Positions 8,810 through 17,098 of a stretch of DNA of 64,000 bases are shown here, piece by piece. The position numbers were made by a program, and so were the translations under genes. Where the stretch lies: positions 147,452 through 211,451 of the forward strand of contig CAMLLW010000001.1 in NCBI GenBank assembly GCA_946481295.1, given 5' to 3'. Source of the DNA: an uncultured Clostridia bacterium. GTDB taxonomy: Bacteria; Bacillota; Clostridia; Lachnospirales; UBA5962. Below the pieces are notes generated by a model that saw only the letters and a program-made list of their open reading frames with translations, was not told the DNA's origin and searched no databases. Position 1 is the stretch's first letter. Each line of letters opens with the position of its first letter.

Positions 8810-9250
8810 ATGGACTTAAGAGTTTCAGAAATTATAAAAAGCACTATAGGTGAAGTTAATAATAAAAAACAAAGAGTTGCTAGTGATGAATTTAATTTTA
8901 CACTTAATAAATTAGATGAAGATGGATTACAAGAACGTCTAACAGAGCTTATAAATAATATATGTGACCAAGGTAATAAAATATCAAAACACATGGATAT
9001 AAAAGATTTAAGAGACTATAGAATTTTAATAACAGAATTTATAAATGAAATTATTACAAATTCACATAAATTTAAGAGAGAAAATTTTTTAGATAAACGT
9101 GGTAGACATAGAGTTTATGGCATTATTAGAGTAGTAAATAAAGAACTTGATAGTTTAGCACAAGAACTTTTAAAATCCGAAAAAAATAACTTAAATGTTT
9201 TAGAAAAAATTGGTCAAATACAGGGATTATTATTAGATATTATGACTTAG
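8810..9250 (+). CDS. yaaR: YaaR family protein (DUF327)
   Basis: I take ATG 8810 as the start, 11 bases after GAGGTGG; this gives 146 residues, the same as Bacillus subtilis YaaR. A GTG inside the binding site is less likely. The sequence is mostly helical, with KDLRDYRILITEFINEIIT and RHRVYGIIRVVNKELDSLA segments typical of DUF327. The function is not established; the gene is conserved between darA and holB across Firmicutes, which suggests a link to replication or envelope homeostasis but no more. Confidence 0.88.
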   Translation: MDLRVSEIIKSTIGEVNNKKQRVASDEFNFTLNKLDEDGLQERLTELINNICDQGNKISKHMDIKDLRDYRILITEFINEIITNSHKFKRENFLDKRGRHRVYGIIRVVNKELDSLAQELLKSEKNNLNVLEKIGQIQGLLLDIMT

Positions 9251-9262
9251 GAGTTTTATATT

Positions 9263-10246
9263 ATGTATACATTTGAAAATATTAAAGGAAATAATCTTAT
9301 AATTAAAGGATTACAAAATGCTATAAAATACAATAAAGTATCTCATTCTTATATTTTTAATGGTGATCACGGTATGGGGAAAAAAACTTTAGCAAAAACA
9401 TTTGCAAAAACTTTATTATGTGAAAAAGGTGGCATTAATCCTTGTAATGAATGTATTTCTTGTAAGACTTTTGAAACAAATAATAATCCTGATATTATAT
9501 ATGTTAAATCAGATAATTCATCTATAGGAACATCTTTAGTAAAAGAACAAATTAATAATGTTATTCAAATTAAACCTTATAAATATAAATATAAAATAAT
9601 TATAATAGATAATGCTGATACGATGACTGTATCTGCGCAAAATGCTATTTTAAAAACCATAGAAGAGCCACCGTTCTATGGTGTGTTTTTATTTTTAGTA
9701 AATAATATAAATAATTTATTACCTACAATTTTATCTAGATGTGTAACTTATAATCTTACTTATATTAAAGATGATTATTTAAAAGATTATTTAATACATA
9801 ATACTGATATAAATAAAGATTTATTAGATTTTTATTGTGCTTATTCTAATGGAAATATTGGACATGCATTACAACTTTTAAACGATAAAGAGTTTATTAA
9901 TATGAGAAATACTACTATTAATATGATATCTAATCTTGATAATTGGGGAGTAGAAGATATTTATAAAAATATAAAAATACTAGAACAGTATAAGGACAAT
10001 ATAGATCAAATTTTAGATATAATAATATTATGGTATAGAGATGTTATTATGTTTAAAATTAATAATAGAGAAAGTATATATCAAAGAGATAAATTAGAAC
10101 TATTAAAAATTTCTGCATTAAATTTAAGTTTAACAAAACTTATTTTAAGAATAGACGAAGTAGCAAAGGCTAAACATAATTTAAGTATTAATGCTAATTT
10201 TCAGCTAAACATGGAAGTAATGTTTTTAAAATTAAGGAAAATTTGA
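9263..10246 (+). CDS. holB: DNA polymerase III delta' subunit
   Basis: The 327-residue product is a clamp-loader AAA+ subunit. It has a Walker A motif GDHGMGKKTLA (~33-43), a zinc module with four cysteines near residues 50-68 (CEKGGINPCNECISC), a Walker B-like IIIIDNADTM, and the sensor region ILSRC. The delta' subunit works with DnaX and HolA to load the sliding clamp on DNA. It keeps the P-loop lysine, as many Firmicute delta' proteins do. It follows yaaR by 12 bases and ends just before ricT. Confidence 0.94.
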   Translation: MYTFENIKGNNLIIKGLQNAIKYNKVSHSYIFNGDHGMGKKTLAKTFAKTLLCEKGGINPCNECISCKTFETNNNPDIIYVKSDNSSIGTSLVKEQINNVIQIKPYKYKYKIIIIDNADTMTVSAQNAILKTIEEPPFYGVFLFLVNNINNLLPTILSRCVTYNLTYIKDDYLKDYLIHNTDINKDLLDFYCAYSNGNIGHALQLLNDKEFINMRNTTINMISNLDNWGVEDIYKNIKILEQYKDNIDQILDIIILWYRDVIMFKINNRESIYQRDKLELLKISALNLSLTKLILRIDEVAKAKHNLSINANFQLNMEVMFLKLRKI

Positions 10247-10263
10247 TAGAAGGGAGGATTTAC

Positions 10264-11124
10264 ATGGTAGAAGTTATTGGAGTAAGGTTTAGAAAAACAG
10301 GTAAAATATACTATTTTCTAGAAAACGGAGAAAAAATAGAATTAGGAACACCTGTAATAGTTGAAACATCAAAAGGTATAGAATTTGGTAAAGTTGAATT
10401 ATTAAATAAAGTTATTTCAGAAAAAGAACTTTTTAGTCCATTAAAAACTATAATTAGAGTTGCTACAGAAGAAGATAAAAATAAATATAAAGAAAATAAA
10501 GAATACGAAAAAAAAGCCTTTAAAATTTGTATAGAAAAAATAAAAGAATTTGAATTAGATATGAAAGTTATAGATACAGAATTAACATTTGACTGTAATA
10601 AAATAACTTTTTACTTTATATCTGAAGGACGTATTGATTTTAGAGATTTAGTTAAATCACTTGCAGCTATTTTTAAAATGAGAATTGAACTTAGACAAAT
10701 TGGAGTTAGAGATGAAGCTAAAATGTTAAATGGCATAGGTATTTGCGGAAGACCATTATGTTGTTCAACATTTTTATCAAATTTTCAACCTGTTTCTATA
10801 AAGATGGCTAAAGATCAGAACTTACCACTTAATCCTTCAAAAATTTCAGGGGTATGTGGAAGATTTATGTGTTGTCTTAAATATGAAGAAGAAAATTATA
10901 AATACATAAATGAATTTTTACCTAAAGAAGGAGATATAGTAAGAACAGTAGATGGAGAAGGAGAAGTTTTATCAGTAACTCCTTTAAGACAATTAGTAAA
11001 GGTTGCTATTAAGAAAAATGATAAAGATGGTCCAAAAGTTATAGTTTATGATGCTACTGAAGTACAAATAATTTCTTCTAAAAATAGAAGAGTAAATAAA
11101 TTTTTGGAAGAAGATATAGAATAA
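10264..11124 (+). CDS. ricT: PSP1-domain protein RicT (YaaT)
   Basis: I chose ATG 10264, six bases after AAGGGAGG; the longer frame from TTG 10243 would overlap holB and contain that site. The product is 286 residues. The PSP1 domain has GICGRPLCCSTFL and VCGRFMCCLKYE, giving the cysteine clusters that in Bacillus subtilis RicT help form [4Fe-4S] clusters of the RicA-RicF-RicT complex. That complex aids RNase Y-dependent mRNA maturation and affects sporulation and biofilm choice. It is co-directional with holB, as in Bacillus. Confidence 0.93.
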   Translation: MVEVIGVRFRKTGKIYYFLENGEKIELGTPVIVETSKGIEFGKVELLNKVISEKELFSPLKTIIRVATEEDKNKYKENKEYEKKAFKICIEKIKEFELDMKVIDTELTFDCNKITFYFISEGRIDFRDLVKSLAAIFKMRIELRQIGVRDEAKMLNGIGICGRPLCCSTFLSNFQPVSIKMAKDQNLPLNPSKISGVCGRFMCCLKYEEENYKYINEFLPKEGDIVRTVDGEGEVLSVTPLRQLVKVAIKKNDKDGPKVIVYDATEVQIISSKNRRVNKFLEEDIE

Positions 11125-11156
11125 ATTAGTTTTATTTTCATATAGGAGAATTTTAA

Positions 11157-11903
11157 GTGAATTTACAAAATATTAAAGTACATGATTTTGAGCGTATTGA
11201 TGATCTGCATAGAAATGGGTATATGTTAATACAAAATCCTCAAAAATTTTGTTTTGGAGTAGATGCAGTTTTACTAAGTGATTTTGCAAAAATAAAAAAA
11301 GATGCAGTTGTTTTAGATTTATGTACAGGAAATGGAGTTATACCAATTTTATTATGTGGCAAATCTAATGCAAAAAAAATTATAGGTATAGAAATTCAAG
11401 AAGAAAGTGTAGATTTAGCTAGAAGAAGTGTAGAACTTAATAATTTAGAAGATAGAATAGAAATTATAAATGATGATTTAAAAAAATTAAATCAAATTAT
11501 TAAACATGAAAGTGTAGATTGTATAACAGTTAATCCACCATATATGAATGAAGGTGGAGGAATTTTAAATGAAAATGATTCTAAAACTATAGCTAGACAC
11601 GAGATTTTATGTAATTTAGAAGATGTTATAAGCCAAAGTGTTAAAGTATTAAAATATTCTGCTAGCTTTTTTATGATTCATAGACCACAAAGATTAACTG
11701 ATATAATATCTTTAATGAGAAATTATAAATTAGAGCCAAAAACATTGCGTTTTGTTCACCCTTATGAAAATAAAGAACCTACAATGGTACTAATAGAAGG
11801 AGTTAAAGGAGGTAAACCAATGCTAAAGGTTTTACCTCCTTTAATAAATTATAATAAGGATGGAACATATACAGATGAAATAAAGAAAATATATTATGAA
11901 TAA
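11157..11903 (+). CDS. yabB: tRNA1(Val) (adenine-37-N6)-methyltransferase-like protein (YabB/TrmN6)
   Basis: The 248-residue product starts at GTG after TAGGAGA. It has the SAM-binding motif VLDLCTGNGVIPILLCGK (~54-71), an acidic residue after the second strand (IGIEIQEESVDLA), and the catalytic NPPY motif VNPPYMNEGG (~125-134), all typical of the class I N6-adenine methyltransferase family TrmN6. In Bacillus the equivalent gene is yabB, between yabA and yazA; here both of those neighbours are missing and rsmI follows after nine bases. Confidence 0.9.
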   Translation: MNLQNIKVHDFERIDDLHRNGYMLIQNPQKFCFGVDAVLLSDFAKIKKDAVVLDLCTGNGVIPILLCGKSNAKKIIGIEIQEESVDLARRSVELNNLEDRIEIINDDLKKLNQIIKHESVDCITVNPPYMNEGGGILNENDSKTIARHEILCNLEDVISQSVKVLKYSASFFMIHRPQRLTDIISLMRNYKLEPKTLRFVHPYENKEPTMVLIEGVKGGKPMLKVLPPLINYNKDGTYTDEIKKIYYE

Positions 11904-11912
11904 GGTGAATAT

Positions 11913-12758
11913 ATGCAAGGTACATTATATGTTTGTGGTACTCCTATAGGAAATTTAGAAGATATAACATTAAGACAGTTAAGGATTTTAAAAGAAGTAG
12001 ATATAATTGTTGCTGAAGATACAAGGCACACATTAAAATTATTAAATTTTTATAATATAAAAAATAAATTAATTAGTTATCATGAACATAATAAAAATTA
12101 TAAAGGAAATGAAATTTTAAAGATGCTTCAAGATGGCAAAAATATTGCTTTGGTAACAGATGCAGGAATGCCAGGTATTTCTGATCCAGGGGAAGACCTT
12201 ATAAAATTATGTAGAGATAATAATATAGTAGTTACATCTGCACCAGGACCAACAGCTGTTATAACAGCTTTAGTTTTATCAGGTATTAAGTGTAATAAAT
12301 ATATTTTTGAAGGATTTTTATCTGATGATAAAAAAGAAAAAAATAAAGTATTAGATCGCATATCTCACGAAACAAGAACAGTAGTTTTATATGAAGCACC
12401 ACATAATATTATAAAGACATTAAAATTATTAGAAGATACTATAGGCGGAGATAGAATAATATCAATTGTAAGAGAACTTACTAAAAGACATGAAGAAATA
12501 ATAACAAAAAGTATATCTCAAATGATAGAGTACTTTAACTCTGTAGAACCTAAAGGAGAATTTGTTATAGTTATTTCTGGAGAAGATGAAGAAATTCAAA
12601 AAAAAGAAGAAATAAATAAATGGTTAGACATATCAGTGGAAGATCATATGAAAATTTATTTAGAAAATGGTTTACAAATAAAAGAGGCAATAAAATTAGT
12701 AAGTAGGGATAGAAATGTTCCTAAAAGGGAAATCTATAATATTATAATGAAGAAGTAA
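11913..12758 (+). CDS. rsmI: 16S rRNA (cytidine-1402-2'-O)-methyltransferase
   Basis: The 281-residue product is a tetrapyrrole-methylase-fold enzyme that methylates the ribose of C1402 in 16S rRNA. Conserved parts seen: YVCGTPIGNLEDIT at the start, VAEDTRHT, SYHEHN, LVTDAGMPGISDPG and SAPGPTAVITALVLSG. The C-terminal helical extension is present. It is closely spaced after yabB and before metG. Confidence 0.95.
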   Translation: MQGTLYVCGTPIGNLEDITLRQLRILKEVDIIVAEDTRHTLKLLNFYNIKNKLISYHEHNKNYKGNEILKMLQDGKNIALVTDAGMPGISDPGEDLIKLCRDNNIVVTSAPGPTAVITALVLSGIKCNKYIFEGFLSDDKKEKNKVLDRISHETRTVVLYEAPHNIIKTLKLLEDTIGGDRIISIVRELTKRHEEIITKSISQMIEYFNSVEPKGEFVIVISGEDEEIQKKEEINKWLDISVEDHMKIYLENGLQIKEAIKLVSRDRNVPKREIYNIIMKK

Positions 12759-12843
12759 GAGAGGCTTTTTTCTTTTACTTTATTTTTTTTATTGAAAAAG
12801 ATATAATATCAAGTATATTTTTATGCGAGGAGGAATAATTAGA

Positions 12844-14784
12844 ATGCAAGAAAAGACTTTTTATATAACAACTCCTATATATTATCCTAATGATAAGTTA
12901 CATATAGGGCATTCATATACAACTGTAGCTGCTGATACAATGGCTAGATATAAAAAATTAAGAGGTTATGATGTAAAGTTTTTAACAGGAACAGATGAGC
13001 ATGGCCAAAAAATAGAAAGAACAGCAAAATCAAAAGGTTTAGAGCCAAAAGAATACGTAGATGGTATTATAAAATGGATAAAAGAATTATGGAGTACTAT
13101 GGATATAGATTATGATATATTTTTACGTACAACAGATGAAAAGCATGTAAGTGCAGTTCAAAAAATATTTAAAAAATTATATGATCAAGGTGATATTTAT
13201 AAAGGATACTATGAAGGATTATATTGTTCACCTTGTGAAACATTTTTTACAGAAAGACAAGCACAAAACCATAAATGTCCAGACTGTGGAAGAGATGTTG
13301 AATCAATAAAAGAAGAAGCATATTTCTTTAAACTTTCTAAATATCAAAAAAGGTTAGAAGAATATATAGAAAATAATCCTAATTTTATTATGCCTAAAAC
13401 TAGACAAAAAGAAATGATAAATAATTTTTTAAAACCAGGATTAGAAGATTTATGTGTTTCAAGAACATCATTTAAATGGGGAATACCAGTAACTTTTGAT
13501 CCAGATCATATTGTATATGTTTGGTTAGATGCTCTTACAAATTATATAACTGCTTTAGGAGCATATTCAGATGATGATACAGAATATAAGAAATTTTGGC
13601 CAGCAGATGTTCATTTAGTAGGTAAAGAGATAGTAAGATTTCATGCTATAATATGGCCAGCAATTTTAATGGCATTGGGAGAACCATTACCTAAACAAAT
13701 ATACGGTCATGGCTGGCTTGTAATAAATGGATCAAAAATGTCAAAATCAAAAGGAAATGTTGTTAATCCAATTGTTCTTATAAATAGATACGGTGTTGAT
13801 TCTGTAAGATATTTCTTATTAAGAGAAGTTCCATTTGGACAAGATGGAAATTTTACAAATGAATCTTTAATATCAAGAATAAATTCAGATTTAGCCAATG
13901 ATTTAGGAAATTTAGTTTCAAGAACAGTTGGAATGATAGATAAATATTTTGATGGCATTTTACCAGAAAAACAAAAAAGTTTATCTATTGATAAAGAAAT
14001 AGAAGATTTATCAATTAAAACAGTAATAAATGTAGAAAATTATATGGAACAAATGTTTTTTAGCGATGCTTTAAGTGAAATATGGAATTTTATTAAAAGA
14101 TGTAATAAATATATAGATGAAACAACTCCTTGGATACTAGCAAAAGATGAAAGTAAAAAAGAAGAGCTCGCAAATATTATGTATATTTTATCTGAAAGTT
14201 TAAGAATCATTTCTATTCTTATAGAGCCATTTATGCCTAATACTCCAAAACATATAAGAGAACAATTAAATATTAAAGATGAAAATTTAAATCTTTGGGA
14301 ATCTACTAAAAAATTTGGATTATTAGATAGAAAAGTAAAAATTACAAAAGGTGAAATAATTTTTCCTCGTATAGACATAAAAAAAGAAATAGAAGAGTTG
14401 GACAAACTTATAAAAATTCCTACTACTAAAGAAGAAGAAAAAGAAGAAGTTAAAAATGAACTTATTTCTATAGATGATTTTGATAAAATTAATTTAAAAG
14501 TAGGAAAAGTAATAGAATGTGAAAAAGTAGAAGGATCAGATAAATTATTAAAGTCTAAAATAAAAGTAAATAATGAAATAAAACAAATAGTTTCAGGTAT
14601 ATATAAGTATTATTCTCCTCAAGATATGATTGGAAAAAATGTAATAGTTGTAACAAATTTAAAACCTGTTAAATTAAGAGGAATATTATCAGAAGGTATG
14701 ATACTTGCAGCTTCTGATGAAAATGGCAATTTAAGTTTATGTACAGTTGATAAAGATATTATAGATGGTTCGGTGGTAAAGTAA
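12844..14784 (+). CDS. metG: Methionyl-tRNA synthetase
   Basis: ATG 12844 follows GAGGAGG; an in-frame ATG 21 bases upstream includes that site and is rejected. The product is 646 residues. Signatures: HIGHSY (HIGH motif), a zinc knuckle with CSPCETFF and CPDCG, KMSKSKG (KMSKS motif), and a C-terminal tRNA-binding OB fold (~545-646, with KVGKVIECEKVEGSDKLLKS). It charges initiator and elongator tRNA with methionine. No T-box or S-box leader fits in the short gap before it, so it is probably expressed with rsmI. In Bacillus an abrB gene lies between these two; here it does not. Confidence 0.96.
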   Translation: MQEKTFYITTPIYYPNDKLHIGHSYTTVAADTMARYKKLRGYDVKFLTGTDEHGQKIERTAKSKGLEPKEYVDGIIKWIKELWSTMDIDYDIFLRTTDEKHVSAVQKIFKKLYDQGDIYKGYYEGLYCSPCETFFTERQAQNHKCPDCGRDVESIKEEAYFFKLSKYQKRLEEYIENNPNFIMPKTRQKEMINNFLKPGLEDLCVSRTSFKWGIPVTFDPDHIVYVWLDALTNYITALGAYSDDDTEYKKFWPADVHLVGKEIVRFHAIIWPAILMALGEPLPKQIYGHGWLVINGSKMSKSKGNVVNPIVLINRYGVDSVRYFLLREVPFGQDGNFTNESLISRINSDLANDLGNLVSRTVGMIDKYFDGILPEKQKSLSIDKEIEDLSIKTVINVENYMEQMFFSDALSEIWNFIKRCNKYIDETTPWILAKDESKKEELANIMYILSESLRIISILIEPFMPNTPKHIREQLNIKDENLNLWESTKKFGLLDRKVKITKGEIIFPRIDIKKEIEELDKLIKIPTTKEEEKEEVKNELISIDDFDKINLKVGKVIECEKVEGSDKLLKSKIKVNNEIKQIVSGIYKYYSPQDMIGKNVIVVTNLKPVKLRGILSEGMILAASDENGNLSLCTVDKDIIDGSVVK

Positions 14785-14785
14785 A

Positions 14786-15559
14786 ATGATTTATGAATCT
14801 CATGCACATTATGATGATACTAAATTTGATGAAGATAGAGATAATCTATTAGAAAGTTTAAAAGAAAATAATATAGATTTTGTAATAAATGTAGGTACTA
14901 ATATAGAAAGTTCAAAAAATTCTATAGACTTAGCTAATAAGTATGACTATATTTTTGCATCTGTTGGTTTTCATCCACATGATACAGAAGATATGAAAGA
15001 TGAAGATTTAGATACAATCTTTAATTTAGCAAAAGAAAAGAAAGTTGTTGCTATAGGAGAAATAGGCCTAGATTATTATTATGAATTTTCTAATAGAGAA
15101 GTACAAAAGAAAAGATTTATACAACAATTAGAAATTGCAAAAGAACTTAATTTGCCTGTAATAATTCATTCTAGAGATGCAAGCCAAGATACTTTTAATA
15201 TTATAAAAAATGCAAATTTATCTTTAAGAGATGGGAAAGGTGCAGGAGTAATACACTGTTACTCTGGAGAATTAGAATTAGCCAAAGAATATATAAAATT
15301 AGGATTTTATATAGGTGTAGGAGGGGTTGTTACATTTTCTAATGCTAAAAAATTAGTAAGAGTAGTAGAAAATATAAGCTTAGAAAATATTTTATTAGAA
15401 ACTGACTCACCATACTTAGCACCTGTTCCTCAAAGGGGAAAAAGAAATACATCATTAAATTTAAAATATATAGGAGAAAAAATAGCTCAAATTAAAAATA
15501 CTTCCGTAGAAGATGTTTATAGAGTAACAAAAGAAAATTGTATTAATTTGTTTAAATAA
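14786..15559 (+). CDS. tatD: TatD family metal-dependent hydrolase/DNase
   Basis: The 257-residue product begins one base after metG. It has the TatD metal-binding pattern: ESHAHYDD near the start (HxH), GEIGLDYYYEFSNREVQ with the conserved Glu, IIHSRDA and VIHCYSG histidines, and LLETDSPYLAPVPQRGKRN with the catalytic Asp. It is a TIM-barrel amidohydrolase-fold enzyme with 3'-5' exonuclease activity in studied members. The adjacency metG-tatD is conserved in Firmicutes. Confidence 0.94.
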   Translation: MIYESHAHYDDTKFDEDRDNLLESLKENNIDFVINVGTNIESSKNSIDLANKYDYIFASVGFHPHDTEDMKDEDLDTIFNLAKEKKVVAIGEIGLDYYYEFSNREVQKKRFIQQLEIAKELNLPVIIHSRDASQDTFNIIKNANLSLRDGKGAGVIHCYSGELELAKEYIKLGFYIGVGGVVTFSNAKKLVRVVENISLENILLETDSPYLAPVPQRGKRNTSLNLKYIGEKIAQIKNTSVEDVYRVTKENCINLFK

Positions 15560-15605
15560 AATGTTGCAAAAGTATTACATGTATGTTAATATAATATTGA
15601 AATTA

Positions 15606-15647
15606 ATAAAAAAGGATAAATCTTATTTTAGATATTATCCTTTTTAA
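15606..15647 (+). terminator. Rho-independent terminator after tatD
   Basis: The arms AAAAAGGATAA and TTATCCTTTTT enclose a loop of about 16 bases and end in TTTTT. It closes the run of genes that starts at tmk. Confidence 0.85.
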
Positions 15648-15846
15648 TTTAAAAAAAAGATATATTTTTTTTATAAATTGGTTATTATTAAAATTTTTAT
15701 ATAAATTTATAATAATAATTACGCTTAAATTGTAAATTATATATTAAATAATACTTATATAATATAATTTTAAGTAATACAATTTTTTAACATTTAATTA
15801 ATAAATTAGAATATAATTTTTAATCTCTTAAGGAAGGAAGTTTACA

Positions 15847-16974
15847 TTGAAAAATGTTAAAATTATTGCTCTAGTAGCTTTAATGATGTTTTTATTTCAC
15901 GGAAGAGTAAGTGCATTAAGTACAGAAAGCAAAAATATTACAGATTCATACAGTTATAATACAAATACATTAGGAAATTTTTTTAAGGAACATGGTAAAC
16001 CAGACGAAGATGCAGAAACAAGTAAAAATGTTATGTTTTCTTATAATACTAAGAGAAGTGTAATACCAACAAAAGCAAATACAGTAGAAGAATTTTTACA
16101 GGAACAAGGGTTAGATTTATCAACAAATGATTATATTGTAAATTTAGATTTAGATCAAGAACTGTCAAGTGATGAAATAAATGAAATAACAGTAAATAAA
16201 AAGTTTGATGTTACTATTGTTTTAAAAGATAGAGAAGAAAAAGTTAAAGCATCAATAGATGATACTCCTGAAACAATTATAGAAGAAATACTAAGAACTA
16301 CAGGAATAAAGTATGTTTATAAAGATGATTCAGAAAATAAGCCAATATTTAAAGATCAATCTTTAAGACTTTATAAAGAAGAAACTAAGCAAGTACAAGA
16401 AGTAGAAGATATAGATTTTAAAACAGAAACAGTAAATTCTGATGAATTATTTGAAGGTGAAGAAAAAATTACACAAGAAGGTACTGTAGGTAAAAAAGAA
16501 AAAGTATATAATGTGACATATTTAGATGATGAAGAAGAAAGTAGAGAATTAGTATCTGAAAATATTACTGTAGAACCAGTAAATCAAATAAAAGAAGTTG
16601 GAACAAAGAAGAAAGAAGTTATTCAAGAAAAAGAAATAGATAATACTGATTCTAGTAATATTGATTCTAATGATGATATATCTAATTGTAAGAATGTACT
16701 TAGTATGTTAGCAACAGCATATTCTTCTCAACAATCAGGTTTAAATAATACAACTGCTACAGGACATACTGCACAAAAAGGGATTATAGCTGTAGATCCT
16801 TCTATAATACCTTTAGGGACAAAAGTTTATGTAGAAGGTTATGGATATGCTACTGCTTCTGATACAGGTAAAAATATTAAAGGAAATAAAATAGATTTAT
16901 GTTACGATACAATTTCTGAAGCTAATAGATTTGGCAGACAAACTGTAAAAGTATATATATTAAAAAACAAGTAA
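15847..16974 (+). CDS. YabE-like cell-wall protein (ubiquitin-like/G5 and 3D domains)
   Basis: The product is 375 residues, starting at TTG after AAGGAAGGAAG. A signal peptide (~1-24, ending VSALS) leads to DUF348-like and G5-like parts (~75-270; AKVKASIDDTPETIIEEIL-type and TVGKKEKVYNVTYLDDEEES) and a C-terminal 3D domain (~285-375) with the three conserved Asp: AVDPSIIPLGTKVYVEGYG, SDTGKNIKGNKIDL. The 3D domain is the MltA/RlpA-related catalytic barrel of resuscitation-promoting Rpf2/YabE/YocH muralytic proteins. It probably trims peptidoglycan during growth or germination. The position after metG-tatD matches Bacillus yabE; rnmV and ksgA, usual next genes, are not here. Confidence 0.85.
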   Translation: MKNVKIIALVALMMFLFHGRVSALSTESKNITDSYSYNTNTLGNFFKEHGKPDEDAETSKNVMFSYNTKRSVIPTKANTVEEFLQEQGLDLSTNDYIVNLDLDQELSSDEINEITVNKKFDVTIVLKDREEKVKASIDDTPETIIEEILRTTGIKYVYKDDSENKPIFKDQSLRLYKEETKQVQEVEDIDFKTETVNSDELFEGEEKITQEGTVGKKEKVYNVTYLDDEEESRELVSENITVEPVNQIKEVGTKKKEVIQEKEIDNTDSSNIDSNDDISNCKNVLSMLATAYSSQQSGLNNTTATGHTAQKGIIAVDPSIIPLGTKVYVEGYGYATASDTGKNIKGNKIDLCYDTISEANRFGRQTVKVYILKNK

Positions 16975-16978
16975 ATAT

Positions 16979-17022
16979 TAAAGGCTATACTTTATAAAAT
17001 AATAAGTATAGCCTTTTTTAAT
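16979..17022 (+). terminator. Rho-independent terminator after the yabE-like gene
   Basis: AAAGGCTATACTT pairs with AAGTATAGCCTTT, followed by TTTTT. The hairpin starts a few bases after the stop codon. Confidence 0.88.
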
Positions 17023-17098
17023 ATTTACTTGAATGTATTTTTTAAATAATATATATTAAATATAAGTTGAGTTTTAAATTTTTATAAGGAATGATAAT

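Noticed and set aside
12759..12843. Possible T-box or S-box riboswitch before metG
   Set aside because: The gap is only about 85 bases, too short for either, and no conserved T-box or S-box elements are visible.
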